Shown here in pieces: positions 52,020-60,203 of a DNA stretch of 64,000 nucleotides. The DNA is taken from the NCBI GenBank assembly GCA_937900135.1, contig CALCDJ010000077.1, forward strand, positions 62,001 through 126,000, given 5' to 3'. Position numbers and translations under genes: made by a program. How positions within the stretch are numbered: position 1 is the stretch's first letter; the number at the start of each line of letters is the position of its first letter. The notes under the pieces were generated by a model. That model saw nothing but the letters and a program-made list of their open reading frames with translations. It did not search any database and was not told where the DNA came from. The stretch comes from an uncultured Blautia sp. (GTDB lineage: Bacteria > Bacillota > Clostridia > Lachnospirales > Lachnospiraceae).

Positions 52020-52056
52020 AGAGAAGTATTTCTAAAAAAAGCAGGAGGAACAGGAA

Positions 52057-53679
52057 ATGAAAAAGCTTTTGATCCTTGGAGCTGGTGGTTTCGGCCAGAT
52101 GATCAGGGAGACGGCAGCCCTTTTGGGTTACGAGATCGTGGCTTTTCTGGACGATGCAGCCAAAGGGGCTGATGTCATAGGAAAATGCTGCGATTATAAA
52201 GAAAAGCTGGAGGAATATCCAACAGCGGTGGCTGCCTTTGGCAACAACAATACCAGACTGTTCTGGACAGAGCAGCTGTTATCTGCCGGATATCAGGTAC
52301 CGGCTATTGTACATCCATCTGCCACAGTAAGTCCAAGCGCAGTGCTTAAGGAAGGCTGCTTTGTAATGCAGCGGGCAGTGGTCAACACCCATACAGTGAT
52401 TGGCCAGGCAGCTCTTATTAACAGTGGTTCTGTGGTGGATCACGATTCGGTGATCGGCGCAGGAGCCCATGTGGGACTTGGCAGTATTGTGAAGGCAAAC
52501 TGCACCATTCCTTCCAGGAAGAAGGTGGAGGCCGGAGAGGTGATCTTTTCTACCAGAAGAAAGATTGACGGAGTGGACAGCCGCGCGCTGGAAGATGCGT
52601 TGTATGCCTTTGGATTTGGAACACAGTGCAGCTATGTCAAACCTTTCGGGGAAGGACATATCAATGAAACCTATGCGGTTTATATGCCCACGGAAGCTGG
52701 AACAGACGAGCCGTTTTATGTGCTTCAGAGAATCAATACCAATGTATTTAAAAACCCGGGACAGGTGATGGACAATATTTTTGGGGTTACCGAATATCTT
52801 CGTCAGGTGATCCGCCGGGAAGGAGGCGATCCTGACCGGGAAACCATGTCCTGTATTAAAACAAAAAACGGAGAAAACTTTTTTGAGGATGATCAGGGAA
52901 GACCCTGGCGCTGCTCCAACTATATCACCAACTCTGTCTGTTATCAGATGGTGGAGCGTCCGGAGCAGTTTTATCAGTCAGCCAGAAGCTTTGGCCATTT
53001 TTTGAAACAGCTGGGAGATTATCCGGCTTCCAGTCTCTATGAAACCATTCCCTTTTTCCATGACACGGTGAAACGCTTTGCTGCTTTTTCGCAGGCAGTA
53101 GAGAGGGATGTGAAAAACCGCGCCAGAACCTGTCAGCCGGAGATCGCCTTTGCCCTTGCCAGGGAAAAAGACTGCGGAGTTCTCATGGAGCAGCTGGAAA
53201 AAGGAGAACTTCCCCTTCGTGTTACTCATAATGACACGAAACTCAATAATATTCTTTTTGATAAGGATACCGGGGAAGGACTTTGCATCATTGATCTGGA
53301 TACCATTATGCCAGGTCTTGCTGCCAATGATTTTGGAGATTCCATTCGCTTTGGCGCTTCTACGGCAGAAGAAGATGAACGGGATCTGGACAAGGTACAT
53401 TTCGACATTCATCTTTATGAGCTTTATGTGAAGGGATATGTGGAGATGGCCAGAGAGGTACTTACAGAGAAGGAATTGTCCAGTCTGCCCTGGGGCGCGA
53501 GACTGATGACCTTTGAATGCGGCATCCGTTTTCTTGCTGATTACCTCCAGGGAGACGTTTACTTTAAGACTGCTTATCCGGAACATAATCTGGTCCGCGC
53601 CCGTACGCAGTTCCGTCTGGTACAGGAGATGGAAGATCAGTTTGAAGAGATGTGCAGATTGATCCAGGTATATCAGTAA
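52057..53679 (+). CDS. Fusion of NeuD/PglD-like sugar acyltransferase and NahK-like sugar kinase
   Basis: A 540-residue two-domain protein. Residues 1-180 match sialic-acid/bacillosamine-type O- or N-acyltransferases: an N-terminal nucleotide-fold part (LLILGAGGFGQMIRE, FLDDAAKG) and left-handed beta-helix hexapeptide repeats (SATVSPSAVLKEG, VVDHDSVIGAGAHVG with the candidate catalytic His). Residues 190-540 match aminoglycoside-phosphotransferase-fold kinases of the N-acetylhexosamine 1-kinase type: GEGHINETYAVY, catalytic THNDTKLNNILFD and metal-binding IDLDTIMPG. A role in activating and acylating amino sugars is inferred. A GGAGGAAC site precedes ATG 52057. Confidence 0.8.
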   Translation: MKKLLILGAGGFGQMIRETAALLGYEIVAFLDDAAKGADVIGKCCDYKEKLEEYPTAVAAFGNNNTRLFWTEQLLSAGYQVPAIVHPSATVSPSAVLKEGCFVMQRAVVNTHTVIGQAALINSGSVVDHDSVIGAGAHVGLGSIVKANCTIPSRKKVEAGEVIFSTRRKIDGVDSRALEDALYAFGFGTQCSYVKPFGEGHINETYAVYMPTEAGTDEPFYVLQRINTNVFKNPGQVMDNIFGVTEYLRQVIRREGGDPDRETMSCIKTKNGENFFEDDQGRPWRCSNYITNSVCYQMVERPEQFYQSARSFGHFLKQLGDYPASSLYETIPFFHDTVKRFAAFSQAVERDVKNRARTCQPEIAFALAREKDCGVLMEQLEKGELPLRVTHNDTKLNNILFDKDTGEGLCIIDLDTIMPGLAANDFGDSIRFGASTAEEDERDLDKVHFDIHLYELYVKGYVEMAREVLTEKELSSLPWGARLMTFECGIRFLADYLQGDVYFKTAYPEHNLVRARTQFRLVQEMEDQFEEMCRLIQVYQ

Positions 53680-53687
53680 CACTGAGA

Positions 53688-53837
53688 TCAGGTTCGGTTA
53701 TGTTCCATCCATTGTTTCAGATATTCCATCTGCTCCTCATCAGAAATTTTCTGAGAGAGAGGATCGTTTCCGGCTGCCAGACAGCAGGACAGGATCAGTG
53801 CCTGGATGGAAAAAAAGATAATAAGAAACAGGATCAT
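53688..53837 (-). CDS. 49-residue small membrane protein
   Basis: On the minus strand a strong AAAGGAGGG site precedes ATG at 53837-53835, opening 49 codons that end at TGA 53690-53688. Residues 1-20 are hydrophobic (MILFLIIFFSIQALILSCCL) and residues 21-49 are polar and acidic (including DPLSQKISDEEQMEYL). It converges on the kinase fusion gene with an eight-base gap. I do not know the family; the design is that of single-pass small membrane proteins with a cytosolic tail. Confidence 0.6.
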   Translation of the reverse strand: MILFLIIFFSIQALILSCCLAAGNDPLSQKISDEEQMEYLKQWMEHNRT

Positions 53838-53913
53838 GACGAACCCTCCTTTTTCTGGTTGATACGTTTAGTATTGGCACTTTTATCAATTTTATACAAT
53901 ATGCGAGGAAATT

Positions 53914-54456
53914 ATGAAGGTTACATCATTTAAGGTACATACCATTTATTCAAAAGAAGACATTTTACAGATGGAGAAGGTAGCCAGCCGCAAGCTGCGC
54001 ACCATTGGACTGACAACGTCCGTTCTGATTTTTGTTTTATATCTGGCTGTAGTGATCTGGGAGGCAAGTAAGGGAGGAGAGGCAGTTTCTGTATTTTCCT
54101 TTATCACCGGAAGTACGTTAAATACCATTCTTCTGCTGGCGCTCCTTTGCGCAATTATTGTTCTGATTGCATGGCCTTATATCCGTCAGCGGAAAATGGT
54201 AAAATCTCTTCCAGGAGGGATTTTAAAGGCAAATTATTATTTCTACGAAAAAACCTTTGAATATGGCTGGGGAGAGAGCTTTTCCAAAATTGCTTACGTG
54301 GATATTGAAGAATTCCGCAATCTGCAGAACAGCTTTTTCATTAAGGCCAATGGAATTGTTTACTGGGTTAAAAAATCCGACTTTGAAGTGGGAACGCCAG
54401 AGGATTTTCTGGAATACATGAAAAAGAAAGTGAAATGTAAGATTACCGGTATCTGA
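53914..54456 (+). CDS. YcxB-like membrane protein of unknown function
   Basis: A 180-residue protein with a short cytosolic N-terminus, two membrane helices (about 29-50 and 66-88), and a C-terminal soluble domain (about 105-175) whose FYEKTFEYGWGESFSKIAYVDIEEF and FIKANGIVYWVKKSDF resemble the PH-like YcxB domain. A GCGAGGAA site precedes ATG 53914. It diverges from the small membrane protein at 53837; a TTGGCA/TACAAT pair near 53874-53900 might be its promoter, though the spacing is short. No function is established. Confidence 0.65.
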   Translation: MKVTSFKVHTIYSKEDILQMEKVASRKLRTIGLTTSVLIFVLYLAVVIWEASKGGEAVSVFSFITGSTLNTILLLALLCAIIVLIAWPYIRQRKMVKSLPGGILKANYYFYEKTFEYGWGESFSKIAYVDIEEFRNLQNSFFIKANGIVYWVKKSDFEVGTPEDFLEYMKKKVKCKITGI

Positions 54457-54530
54457 TTTCATGAAAAGGCTGCCACAAAAGAAAGCTTCTGGAATAAGAT
54501 AAAGAGAGACCAAATATCCGGAGGATCAAT

Positions 54531-55367
54531 ATGAACCCGTCCAAGTATACGGGAAAAGGCGTGGGAGTGGCCATTTTGGATACCGGGATTTACCCGCACC
54601 TGGATTTTGGCAGCCGGATCTGGGCTTTTTCGGACTTTCTCTCCCACAAAAGCTATCCCTATGATGACAATGGACATGGTACTCATGTGGCAGGAATCCT
54701 GGCAGGGGACGGAAGCGCCAGCCGGGGCATCCATCGGGGAATTGCACCGGGATGTGGGATTATTTCCCTGAAGGTGCTGGATCGTTTCGGGAACGGAAGC
54801 AAAAAAGAAGTGCTCCAGGCTTTTTCCTGGATTTTACGCAATCGGGAAACCTATCAGATCCGGGTTGTGAATATATCGGTTGGAACAACATTAACCGCAA
54901 GGCAGGAAGATGACCTTCTGATCCAGGGGGTAGAAGAATTGTGGGATGAAGGTCTTGTGGTGGTGGCTGCCGCAGGCAACCAGGGGCCGGAGCCAGGAAG
55001 CGTGACAGCGCCGGGAAGCAGCCGAAAGATCATTACGGTTGGTTCCAGTGATCTTCTCCTGGGAAAGAAGGGGATTTCCGGTCGGGGGCCCACACAGGAC
55101 TGCGTCTGTAAGCCGGATCTGGTGGCTCCCGGAAATGCTGTGATTTCCTGTGCTCCGGGAAAAACCAATCCTTATGGGATCAAAAGCGGCACCTCCATGT
55201 CCACGCCTGTGATTTCCGGGGCCGTGGCTTGTATGCTGGAGAAACACCCCCATCTTACCAATGTGGAGTTGAAGATTATGCTGAAGGAAACGGCAGAGGA
55301 TCTGGGGCTTGGGCGAAATCAGCAGGGCTGGGGAAAATTTAACGGAGAAAGGTTTCTTTCTCTTTGA
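54531..55367 (+). CDS. S8-family subtilisin-like serine protease, no signal peptide
   Basis: A 278-residue protease with the full catalytic triad: Asp in VAILDTGI (residue 17), His in DDNGHGTHVAGIL (about 49), and Ser in GTSMSTPVISGAV (about 222), plus the oxyanion Asn in AAAGNQGPEPG. There is no signal sequence and no propeptide, so it resembles the intracellular subtilisins, which act on cytosolic proteins. A CGGAGGATC site precedes ATG 54531. Length matches a bare catalytic domain. Confidence 0.9.
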   Translation: MNPSKYTGKGVGVAILDTGIYPHLDFGSRIWAFSDFLSHKSYPYDDNGHGTHVAGILAGDGSASRGIHRGIAPGCGIISLKVLDRFGNGSKKEVLQAFSWILRNRETYQIRVVNISVGTTLTARQEDDLLIQGVEELWDEGLVVVAAAGNQGPEPGSVTAPGSSRKIITVGSSDLLLGKKGISGRGPTQDCVCKPDLVAPGNAVISCAPGKTNPYGIKSGTSMSTPVISGAVACMLEKHPHLTNVELKIMLKETAEDLGLGRNQQGWGKFNGERFLSL

Positions 55368-55412
55368 TTTTTTGTAAGATTTATAAAAGTATTGTTGTAA
55401 CGTATAAAAGCG

Positions 55413-55441
55413 TTGACGAATGCTCTTTTTTTGGTTAAAAT
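55413..55441 (+). promoter_or_regulatory. Promoter of the Re-citrate synthase-icd operon
   Basis: TTGACG (55413-55418) and TAAAAT (55436-55441) are 17 bases apart, 31 bases before ATG 55473. Confidence 0.75.
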
Positions 55442-55472
55442 GATAGGAAACGACCAAGAGGAGGGCATTCTT

Positions 55473-56864
55473 ATGTTGAACAGACGTGTCAAAATGGATC
55501 ATCATACCAATCTTCTGCAGTTGGAAGAGCATATGTATCCATTGGTAGATGTAGAAACACCAAATGTATTCCGAAATTTGTTCCCATATTCTGAAGTTCC
55601 GAAGATCGCATTCAACGACCGTATCGTGCCTCACCATATGCCGGACGATATCTGGATCACCGATACCACTTTCAGGGACGGACAGCAGTCCCGTGCACCG
55701 TACTCCACGGAACAGATTGTGCGGATCTATGATTATCTCCATAAGCTGGGAGGGCCGGAGGGCAGAATTCGTGCTTCGGAATTTTTCCTTTACAGCAAGA
55801 AGGACCGGGATGCAGTTGAGAAATGTATGGAGCGCGGATATGAATTTCCGGAAGTTACCAGTTGGATTCGTGCCAGCAAGAAGGATTTCCAGCTGGTTAA
55901 GGATATGGGCATGAAGGAAACCGGTATACTGGTCAGCTGTTCCGATTACCATATTTTCTATAAAATGAAGATGACCCGTCGTCAGGCCATGGAGCATTAT
56001 CTCAGCATTGTAAAAGAATGCCTGGAGATTGGAGTGGCAGTGCGCTGTCACCTGGAGGATATTACCAGAGCCGATATCTATGGCTATGTGATTCCCTTCT
56101 GTCTGGAGCTTATGAAGCTTCGTCAGCAATACGGAATTCCTGTTAAGGTACGTTGCTGTGATACTATGGGCTATGGTGTCAATTATCCTGGCGCCGTGAT
56201 CCCCCGTTCTGTACCGGGAATCATTTATGGTATTATGGTTCATGCCGGCGTTCCCTCTGAACTGATTGAATGGCATGGACACAATGACTTTTATAAGGCA
56301 GTAAGCAATTCCACCACAGCGTGGCTCTATGGCGCCTGTGGTGTCAATACTTCTCTGTTTGGAATCGGAGAGCGTACAGGCAACACTCCTCTGGAAGCTA
56401 TGGTATTTGAATATGCTCAGCTTCGTGGAAACCTGGGCGGCATGGATACCACAGTGATCACAGAGCTGGCAGAGTATTATGAGAAAGAGATTGGATATCA
56501 TATTCCAGTCCGGACTCCTTTTGTGGGACAGAATTTTAATGTGACAAGAGCCGGGATTCATGCAGACGGACTTCTGAAAAACGAAGAGATCTACAATATT
56601 TTTGATACAGACAAGTTTTTGAACCGTCCGGTGGAGGTGGCTGTTTCCAATACCTCCGGCGCAGCAGGAATTGCCCACTGGATGAACACCCACTATCACC
56701 TGAAGGGTGAGAAACAGATCCAGAAGAACAGTGAACTGGTTTCCCTGATCAAAGCCTGGGTGGATGCCCAGTATGATGAGGGCCGTGTGACCGTTCTTTC
56801 CGACGGAGAACTGGAGCAGGTAGTTGCAGAAACCTGTAACCGTTTAAATATCAAATGGGATTGA
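55473..56864 (+). CDS. Re-citrate synthase (isopropylmalate/homocitrate synthase-like)
   Basis: A 463-residue enzyme of the DRE-TIM metallolyase group. WITDTTFRDGQQSRAPYS supplies the family active-site start, and WHGHNDFYKAVSN the metal-binding His pair; CDTMGYGVNYPGA is in the middle. The overall sequence fits the Re-face-specific citrate synthases of clostridia rather than leucine-pathway LeuA, because the long C-terminal regulatory domain is missing and isocitrate dehydrogenase follows 21 bases later. It should condense oxaloacetate and acetyl-CoA. GAGGAGGG precedes ATG 55473; an upstream frame from 55413 overlaps the promoter and is rejected. Confidence 0.82.
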   Translation: MLNRRVKMDHHTNLLQLEEHMYPLVDVETPNVFRNLFPYSEVPKIAFNDRIVPHHMPDDIWITDTTFRDGQQSRAPYSTEQIVRIYDYLHKLGGPEGRIRASEFFLYSKKDRDAVEKCMERGYEFPEVTSWIRASKKDFQLVKDMGMKETGILVSCSDYHIFYKMKMTRRQAMEHYLSIVKECLEIGVAVRCHLEDITRADIYGYVIPFCLELMKLRQQYGIPVKVRCCDTMGYGVNYPGAVIPRSVPGIIYGIMVHAGVPSELIEWHGHNDFYKAVSNSTTAWLYGACGVNTSLFGIGERTGNTPLEAMVFEYAQLRGNLGGMDTTVITELAEYYEKEIGYHIPVRTPFVGQNFNVTRAGIHADGLLKNEEIYNIFDTDKFLNRPVEVAVSNTSGAAGIAHWMNTHYHLKGEKQIQKNSELVSLIKAWVDAQYDEGRVTVLSDGELEQVVAETCNRLNIKWD

Positions 56865-56885
56865 ATTGGATGAAAGGACAAAGCG

Positions 56886-58094
56886 ATGAAAAAAATTCAG
56901 ATGCAGACGCCATTGGTAGAGATGGATGGCGATGAAATGACCAGAATCCTCTGGAAGATGATCAAGGAGGAACTTTTGCTTCCCTATATTGATCTGAATA
57001 CCGAATATTATGACCTGGGACTGAAACACAGAAACGAGACAGACGACCAGGTGACGGTAGATGCAGCCAATGCCACTAAGAAGTATGGGGTTGCGGTAAA
57101 ATGCGCTACTATTACACCGAATAAGGCGAGAATGGAAGAATATGACCTGAAAAAGATGTACAAAAGCCCCAATGGAACCATTCGTGCCATCTTAGACGGT
57201 ACCGTATTCCGAGCGCCCATTGTGGTTAAGGGAATCGAACCCTGTGTGAAAAACTGGAAGAAACCCATCACGCTGGCCAGACATGCCTATGGGGATATCT
57301 ACAAGAACACAGAAATGTACATAGACAAACCAGGTGAGGCGAAACTTACATTTGTAAGCGAGGATGGAGAAGAAAAAACAGAACTGATCCACCGTTTTGA
57401 AGGTCCTGGTGTTCTTATGGGAATGCATAATCTGGACAACTCCATAGAAAGCTTTGCAAGAAGCTGTTTCAATTATGCGCTAGATACCCATCAGGATGTA
57501 TGGCTGGGCTGTAAGGATACCATTTCCAAAACCTATGACGGCCGGTTCAAGGAAATCTTCCAGACCATCTTTGAAAAGGAATTCAAAGAGAAATTCCAGG
57601 AGGCGGGACTGGTATACTTCTACAGTCTTATTGATGATATTGTTGCCCGGGTTATGAAGGCAGAGGGTGGATTCATCTGGGCCTGCAAGAACTATGACGG
57701 GGATGTGATGAGCGATATGGTATCTTCCGCATTTGGTTCTCTGGCAATGATGACTTCTGTTCTGGTTTCCCCACATGGATACTATGAATATGAAGCGGCT
57801 CATGGAACGGTACAGAGACATTACTATCGTCACCTGGAAGGAAAAGAAACTTCCACCAATTCCGTAGCGACCATCTTTGCCTGGACAGGGGCTCTGCGGA
57901 AACGTGGAGAACTGGATCAAAATGCCCAGCTTTCTGCATTTGCTGACAAACTTGAGAAGGCAACGTTAGCAACCATTGAAGGTGGACAGATGACAAAAGA
58001 CCTTGCTATGATTACAGAACTGGAAAATCCAAAGGTTTTAAACAGCCGTGATTTTATTCTGGAAGTACGCAAAAATCTGGATCAATTAGTTTAA
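56886..58094 (+). CDS. icd: NADP-dependent isocitrate dehydrogenase (eukaryote-like homodimeric type)
   Basis: A 402-residue oxidative decarboxylase making 2-oxoglutarate. It starts with VEMDGDEMTRILWKMIKEEL and contains the isocitrate-binding SPNGTIRAILDG, RHAYGDIYKNTEM, the metal-ligand region YFYSLIDDIVARVMK and DGDVMSDMVSSAFGSLAMM, and the coenzyme-binding AHGTVQRHYYRHLEG. This is the subfamily shared with mitochondrial and cytosolic IDH. It shares an operon with Re-citrate synthase, so together they cover two of the three steps to glutamate carbon; aconitase is not in the window. Confidence 0.95.
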   Translation: MKKIQMQTPLVEMDGDEMTRILWKMIKEELLLPYIDLNTEYYDLGLKHRNETDDQVTVDAANATKKYGVAVKCATITPNKARMEEYDLKKMYKSPNGTIRAILDGTVFRAPIVVKGIEPCVKNWKKPITLARHAYGDIYKNTEMYIDKPGEAKLTFVSEDGEEKTELIHRFEGPGVLMGMHNLDNSIESFARSCFNYALDTHQDVWLGCKDTISKTYDGRFKEIFQTIFEKEFKEKFQEAGLVYFYSLIDDIVARVMKAEGGFIWACKNYDGDVMSDMVSSAFGSLAMMTSVLVSPHGYYEYEAAHGTVQRHYYRHLEGKETSTNSVATIFAWTGALRKRGELDQNAQLSAFADKLEKATLATIEGGQMTKDLAMITELENPKVLNSRDFILEVRKNLDQLV

Positions 58095-58100
58095 GCTGAA

Positions 58101-58143
58101 AAAAATGGGAGGACCCGGCATTATGCCAGTTCCTCCCATTTTT
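58101..58143. terminator. Bidirectional terminator between icd and the ABC-F gene
   Basis: AAAAATGGGAGGA (58101-58113) pairs with TCCTCCCATTTTT (58131-58143) around an inner GGCAT/ATGCC hairpin (58117-58121, 58123-58127). A/T tracts flank both sides, so it works on either strand. The right arm encodes the last residues of the ABC-F protein. Confidence 0.88.
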
Positions 58144-60031
58144 CGTAAAGCTCCTCCAGTTCCTTCTGAATGGCTTCTTTTTCCCGGCTTAACCGGGTAC
58201 ATTCTGCCACATTGGTACAGATATCCGGAAGTACCAGGGTATCGTCGATTTCCCTGTCCCGGGTTTCCAGCTCTTCAATACGGGCTTCTGTTTTTTTCAG
58301 ATCGTTTTCCCGTTTCCGCTGTCGTGCCTGCTCTTCCTTCTGCTGCTGCCAGGAAAGCTTGCTCTCAGAAGTCTGAGAGGTCGCCAAAGGCTCAGTTTCT
58401 GAAGCAGGCGCGTATTTTTCAGTGAGTTCTTCCTTTTTTTCCAGATAATAATCGTAATCGCCAATGTAATTGACCACAGCCTGGTTGGTGAGATCTAAGA
58501 TCCTGGTGGCTGTCTGGTTGATAAAATAACGGTCATGAGAGACATACAGAACCGTACCGGTGTAGCTGTTTAAGGCTTCTTCCAGAATTTCCTTGGATGT
58601 GATGTCCAGATGGTTGGTGGGCTCATCCAGGATAAGGAAGTTTGCCTCTGAGAGCATCAGCTTCGCCAGGGAAACACGGCCACGTTCCCCACCGGAAAGA
58701 GAAGAAATCAGTTTAAATACATCTTCACCGGTGAAGAGAAAAGCAGCCAGCATATTTCGGATCTCTGTTTCGGTGAGCGTGGGATAGGTATCGGAAATCT
58801 CCTGGAAAATTGTTTTTTCCATATGAAGTACATGGTGTTCCTGATCGTAGTAACCAATTTGTACCTTGGAACCCAGGGTGTATGAGCCGGTATCTGCCGG
58901 GAGCAGACCATTTAATATTTTCAGCATGGTGGTCTTCCCTGTTCCGTTATTTCCAATCAGCGCTACCCGTTCCCCGCGTTTGATCTCAAAAGAAATATTG
59001 GTGAATAAGGTTTGTCCCGGAAAGCTTTTGGAAAGCTCTTTGACGCTTAATACATCATTCCCGCTGACAAAGCGTGGCTCCAGGGAAAGACGCATCTGGT
59101 CGTTGATCTCCACAGGTTTATCCAGACGCTGAAGTTTATCCAGCATTTTTTCACGGCTCTCTGCCCGTTTGATGGATTTTTCCCGGTTAAAGGATTTCAG
59201 CTTGGCAATGACAGCCTCCTGGTGCTTGATTTCCCTTTGCTGGTTCAGATAGGCTTTGTACTGGGCATCACGAAGCTGTGCCTTTTTAAGGGCAAAGGCA
59301 GAATAATTTCCACTGAACATTCGTACCTGTCCGGATTCGATCTCCACCACCTTGGTGACTACCTTATCCAGAAAATACCGGTCATGGGATACCAGAAAGA
59401 CTGCTCCCGGATAATTCAGGAGATAAGTCTCCAGCCAGGAAATGCTTTCCATATCCAGATGGTTGGTAGGCTCATCCAAAAGAAGAATATCCGGTTTGGA
59501 AATCAGAAGTTTACCAAGGGCTACCCTGGTTTTCTGTCCACCGGAAAGGGTTTCAATTTCCTTGGAAAAATCTTCCTCTCCAAAGCCAAGACCTTTTAAT
59601 ACCCCAACCAGCTCGCTTTTGTAGGCGTATCCATTCTGCAGTTCAAATTCATGGGTGAGTCTTGTGTAAGTATTCATCAGGCTTTCCAGGGCTTCTCCCG
59701 AGGTATGTTTCATCTCTTTTTCCAGGGTGCGCATCCGGGTTTCCATATCAAGGATGTGCTGCTTGGTAGTAAGAAGCTCTTCATAAATGGTATGATGACC
59801 GTGGATATCCTGATACTGGGCCAGATAGCCAATGTTTTTATCCTTGGCAATCACTACGGTTCCGGAATCTGCCTGCATTTCATTCATGATGATTCGCAAA
59901 AGCGTAGTTTTTCCTGCGCCATTGCTTCCGATCAGGGCAGCTTTCTCCCGTTCTTCTATATGAAAAGAAGCATCCTGTAAGATCGCTTGTTCCCCAAAGG
60001 ACTTACAGATGCTCTGACATGATAAGATCAT
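58121..60031 (-). CDS. ABC-F family ATPase (YdiF/Uup-like)
   Basis: A 636-residue soluble protein with two ABC domains and no membrane part, of the class that acts on ribosomes. Domain 1 has Walker A GSNGAGKTT (about 36-44), signature LSGGQKTRVALGKLL and Walker B ILLLDEPTNHLD. An inter-domain linker rich in Lys, Gln and Arg (about 240-310) follows. Domain 2 has GNNGTGKTT, LSGGERGRVSLAKLM and FLILDEPTNHLD. The C-terminus (about 560-636) is a coiled coil as in Uup/YdiF. The start at 60031 is set by TTGGAGGAA; a longer frame to 60076 adds a non-conserved leader. Antibiotic protection cannot be inferred. Confidence 0.92.
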   Translation of the reverse strand: MILSCQSICKSFGEQAILQDASFHIEEREKAALIGSNGAGKTTLLRIIMNEMQADSGTVVIAKDKNIGYLAQYQDIHGHHTIYEELLTTKQHILDMETRMRTLEKEMKHTSGEALESLMNTYTRLTHEFELQNGYAYKSELVGVLKGLGFGEEDFSKEIETLSGGQKTRVALGKLLISKPDILLLDEPTNHLDMESISWLETYLLNYPGAVFLVSHDRYFLDKVVTKVVEIESGQVRMFSGNYSAFALKKAQLRDAQYKAYLNQQREIKHQEAVIAKLKSFNREKSIKRAESREKMLDKLQRLDKPVEINDQMRLSLEPRFVSGNDVLSVKELSKSFPGQTLFTNISFEIKRGERVALIGNNGTGKTTMLKILNGLLPADTGSYTLGSKVQIGYYDQEHHVLHMEKTIFQEISDTYPTLTETEIRNMLAAFLFTGEDVFKLISSLSGGERGRVSLAKLMLSEANFLILDEPTNHLDITSKEILEEALNSYTGTVLYVSHDRYFINQTATRILDLTNQAVVNYIGDYDYYLEKKEELTEKYAPASETEPLATSQTSESKLSWQQQKEEQARQRKRENDLKKTEARIEELETRDREIDDTLVLPDICTNVAECTRLSREKEAIQKELEELYEKWEELA

Positions 60032-60085
60032 AACTATATTCCTCCAAAAAAACTGTTTTTCAACAAAAAAACACATTCCCTAATA

Positions 60086-60113
60086 ATTATAGCGAAATCC
60101 TGAAGTTTGTAAA
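60086..60113 (-). promoter_or_regulatory. Promoter of the ABC-F gene
   Basis: On the minus strand TTTACA (60113-60108) and TATAAT (60091-60086) are 16 bases apart, about 55 bases before the start codon. Confidence 0.7.
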
Positions 60114-60144
60114 GTACATTTTGCCCGATTCCCTCACGAAAGAA

Positions 60145-60179
60145 TTGACAAGAAAATATCAATTCGGTATAATTGATAT
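60145..60179 (+). promoter_or_regulatory. rex promoter with overlapping perfect inverted repeat (candidate operator)
   Basis: TTGACA (60145-60150) and TATAAT (60168-60173) with 17-base spacing match the consensus exactly. A perfect nine-base inverted repeat, ATATCAATT (60156-60164) and AATTGATAT (60171-60179) with a six-base centre, covers the spacer and -10. It differs from the usual clostridial Rex box (TTGTTAA-N4-TTAACAA), so the binding protein is unknown. Confidence 0.75.
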
Positions 60180-60203
60180 AGCTATACTAAGGAGGGGACT
60201 TTT

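Noticed and set aside
54891..56699. Minus-strand open frame of 602 codons opposite the protease and Re-citrate synthase genes
   Set aside because: It lies across two clear plus-strand genes, has no ribosome site or family motif, and its His/Ile/Asn-rich sequence is what reverse reading of these codons produces.
60145..60179. Canonical Rex box in the rex promoter
   Set aside because: The inverted repeat does not match TTGTTAA-N4-TTAACAA, so autoregulation is not claimed.
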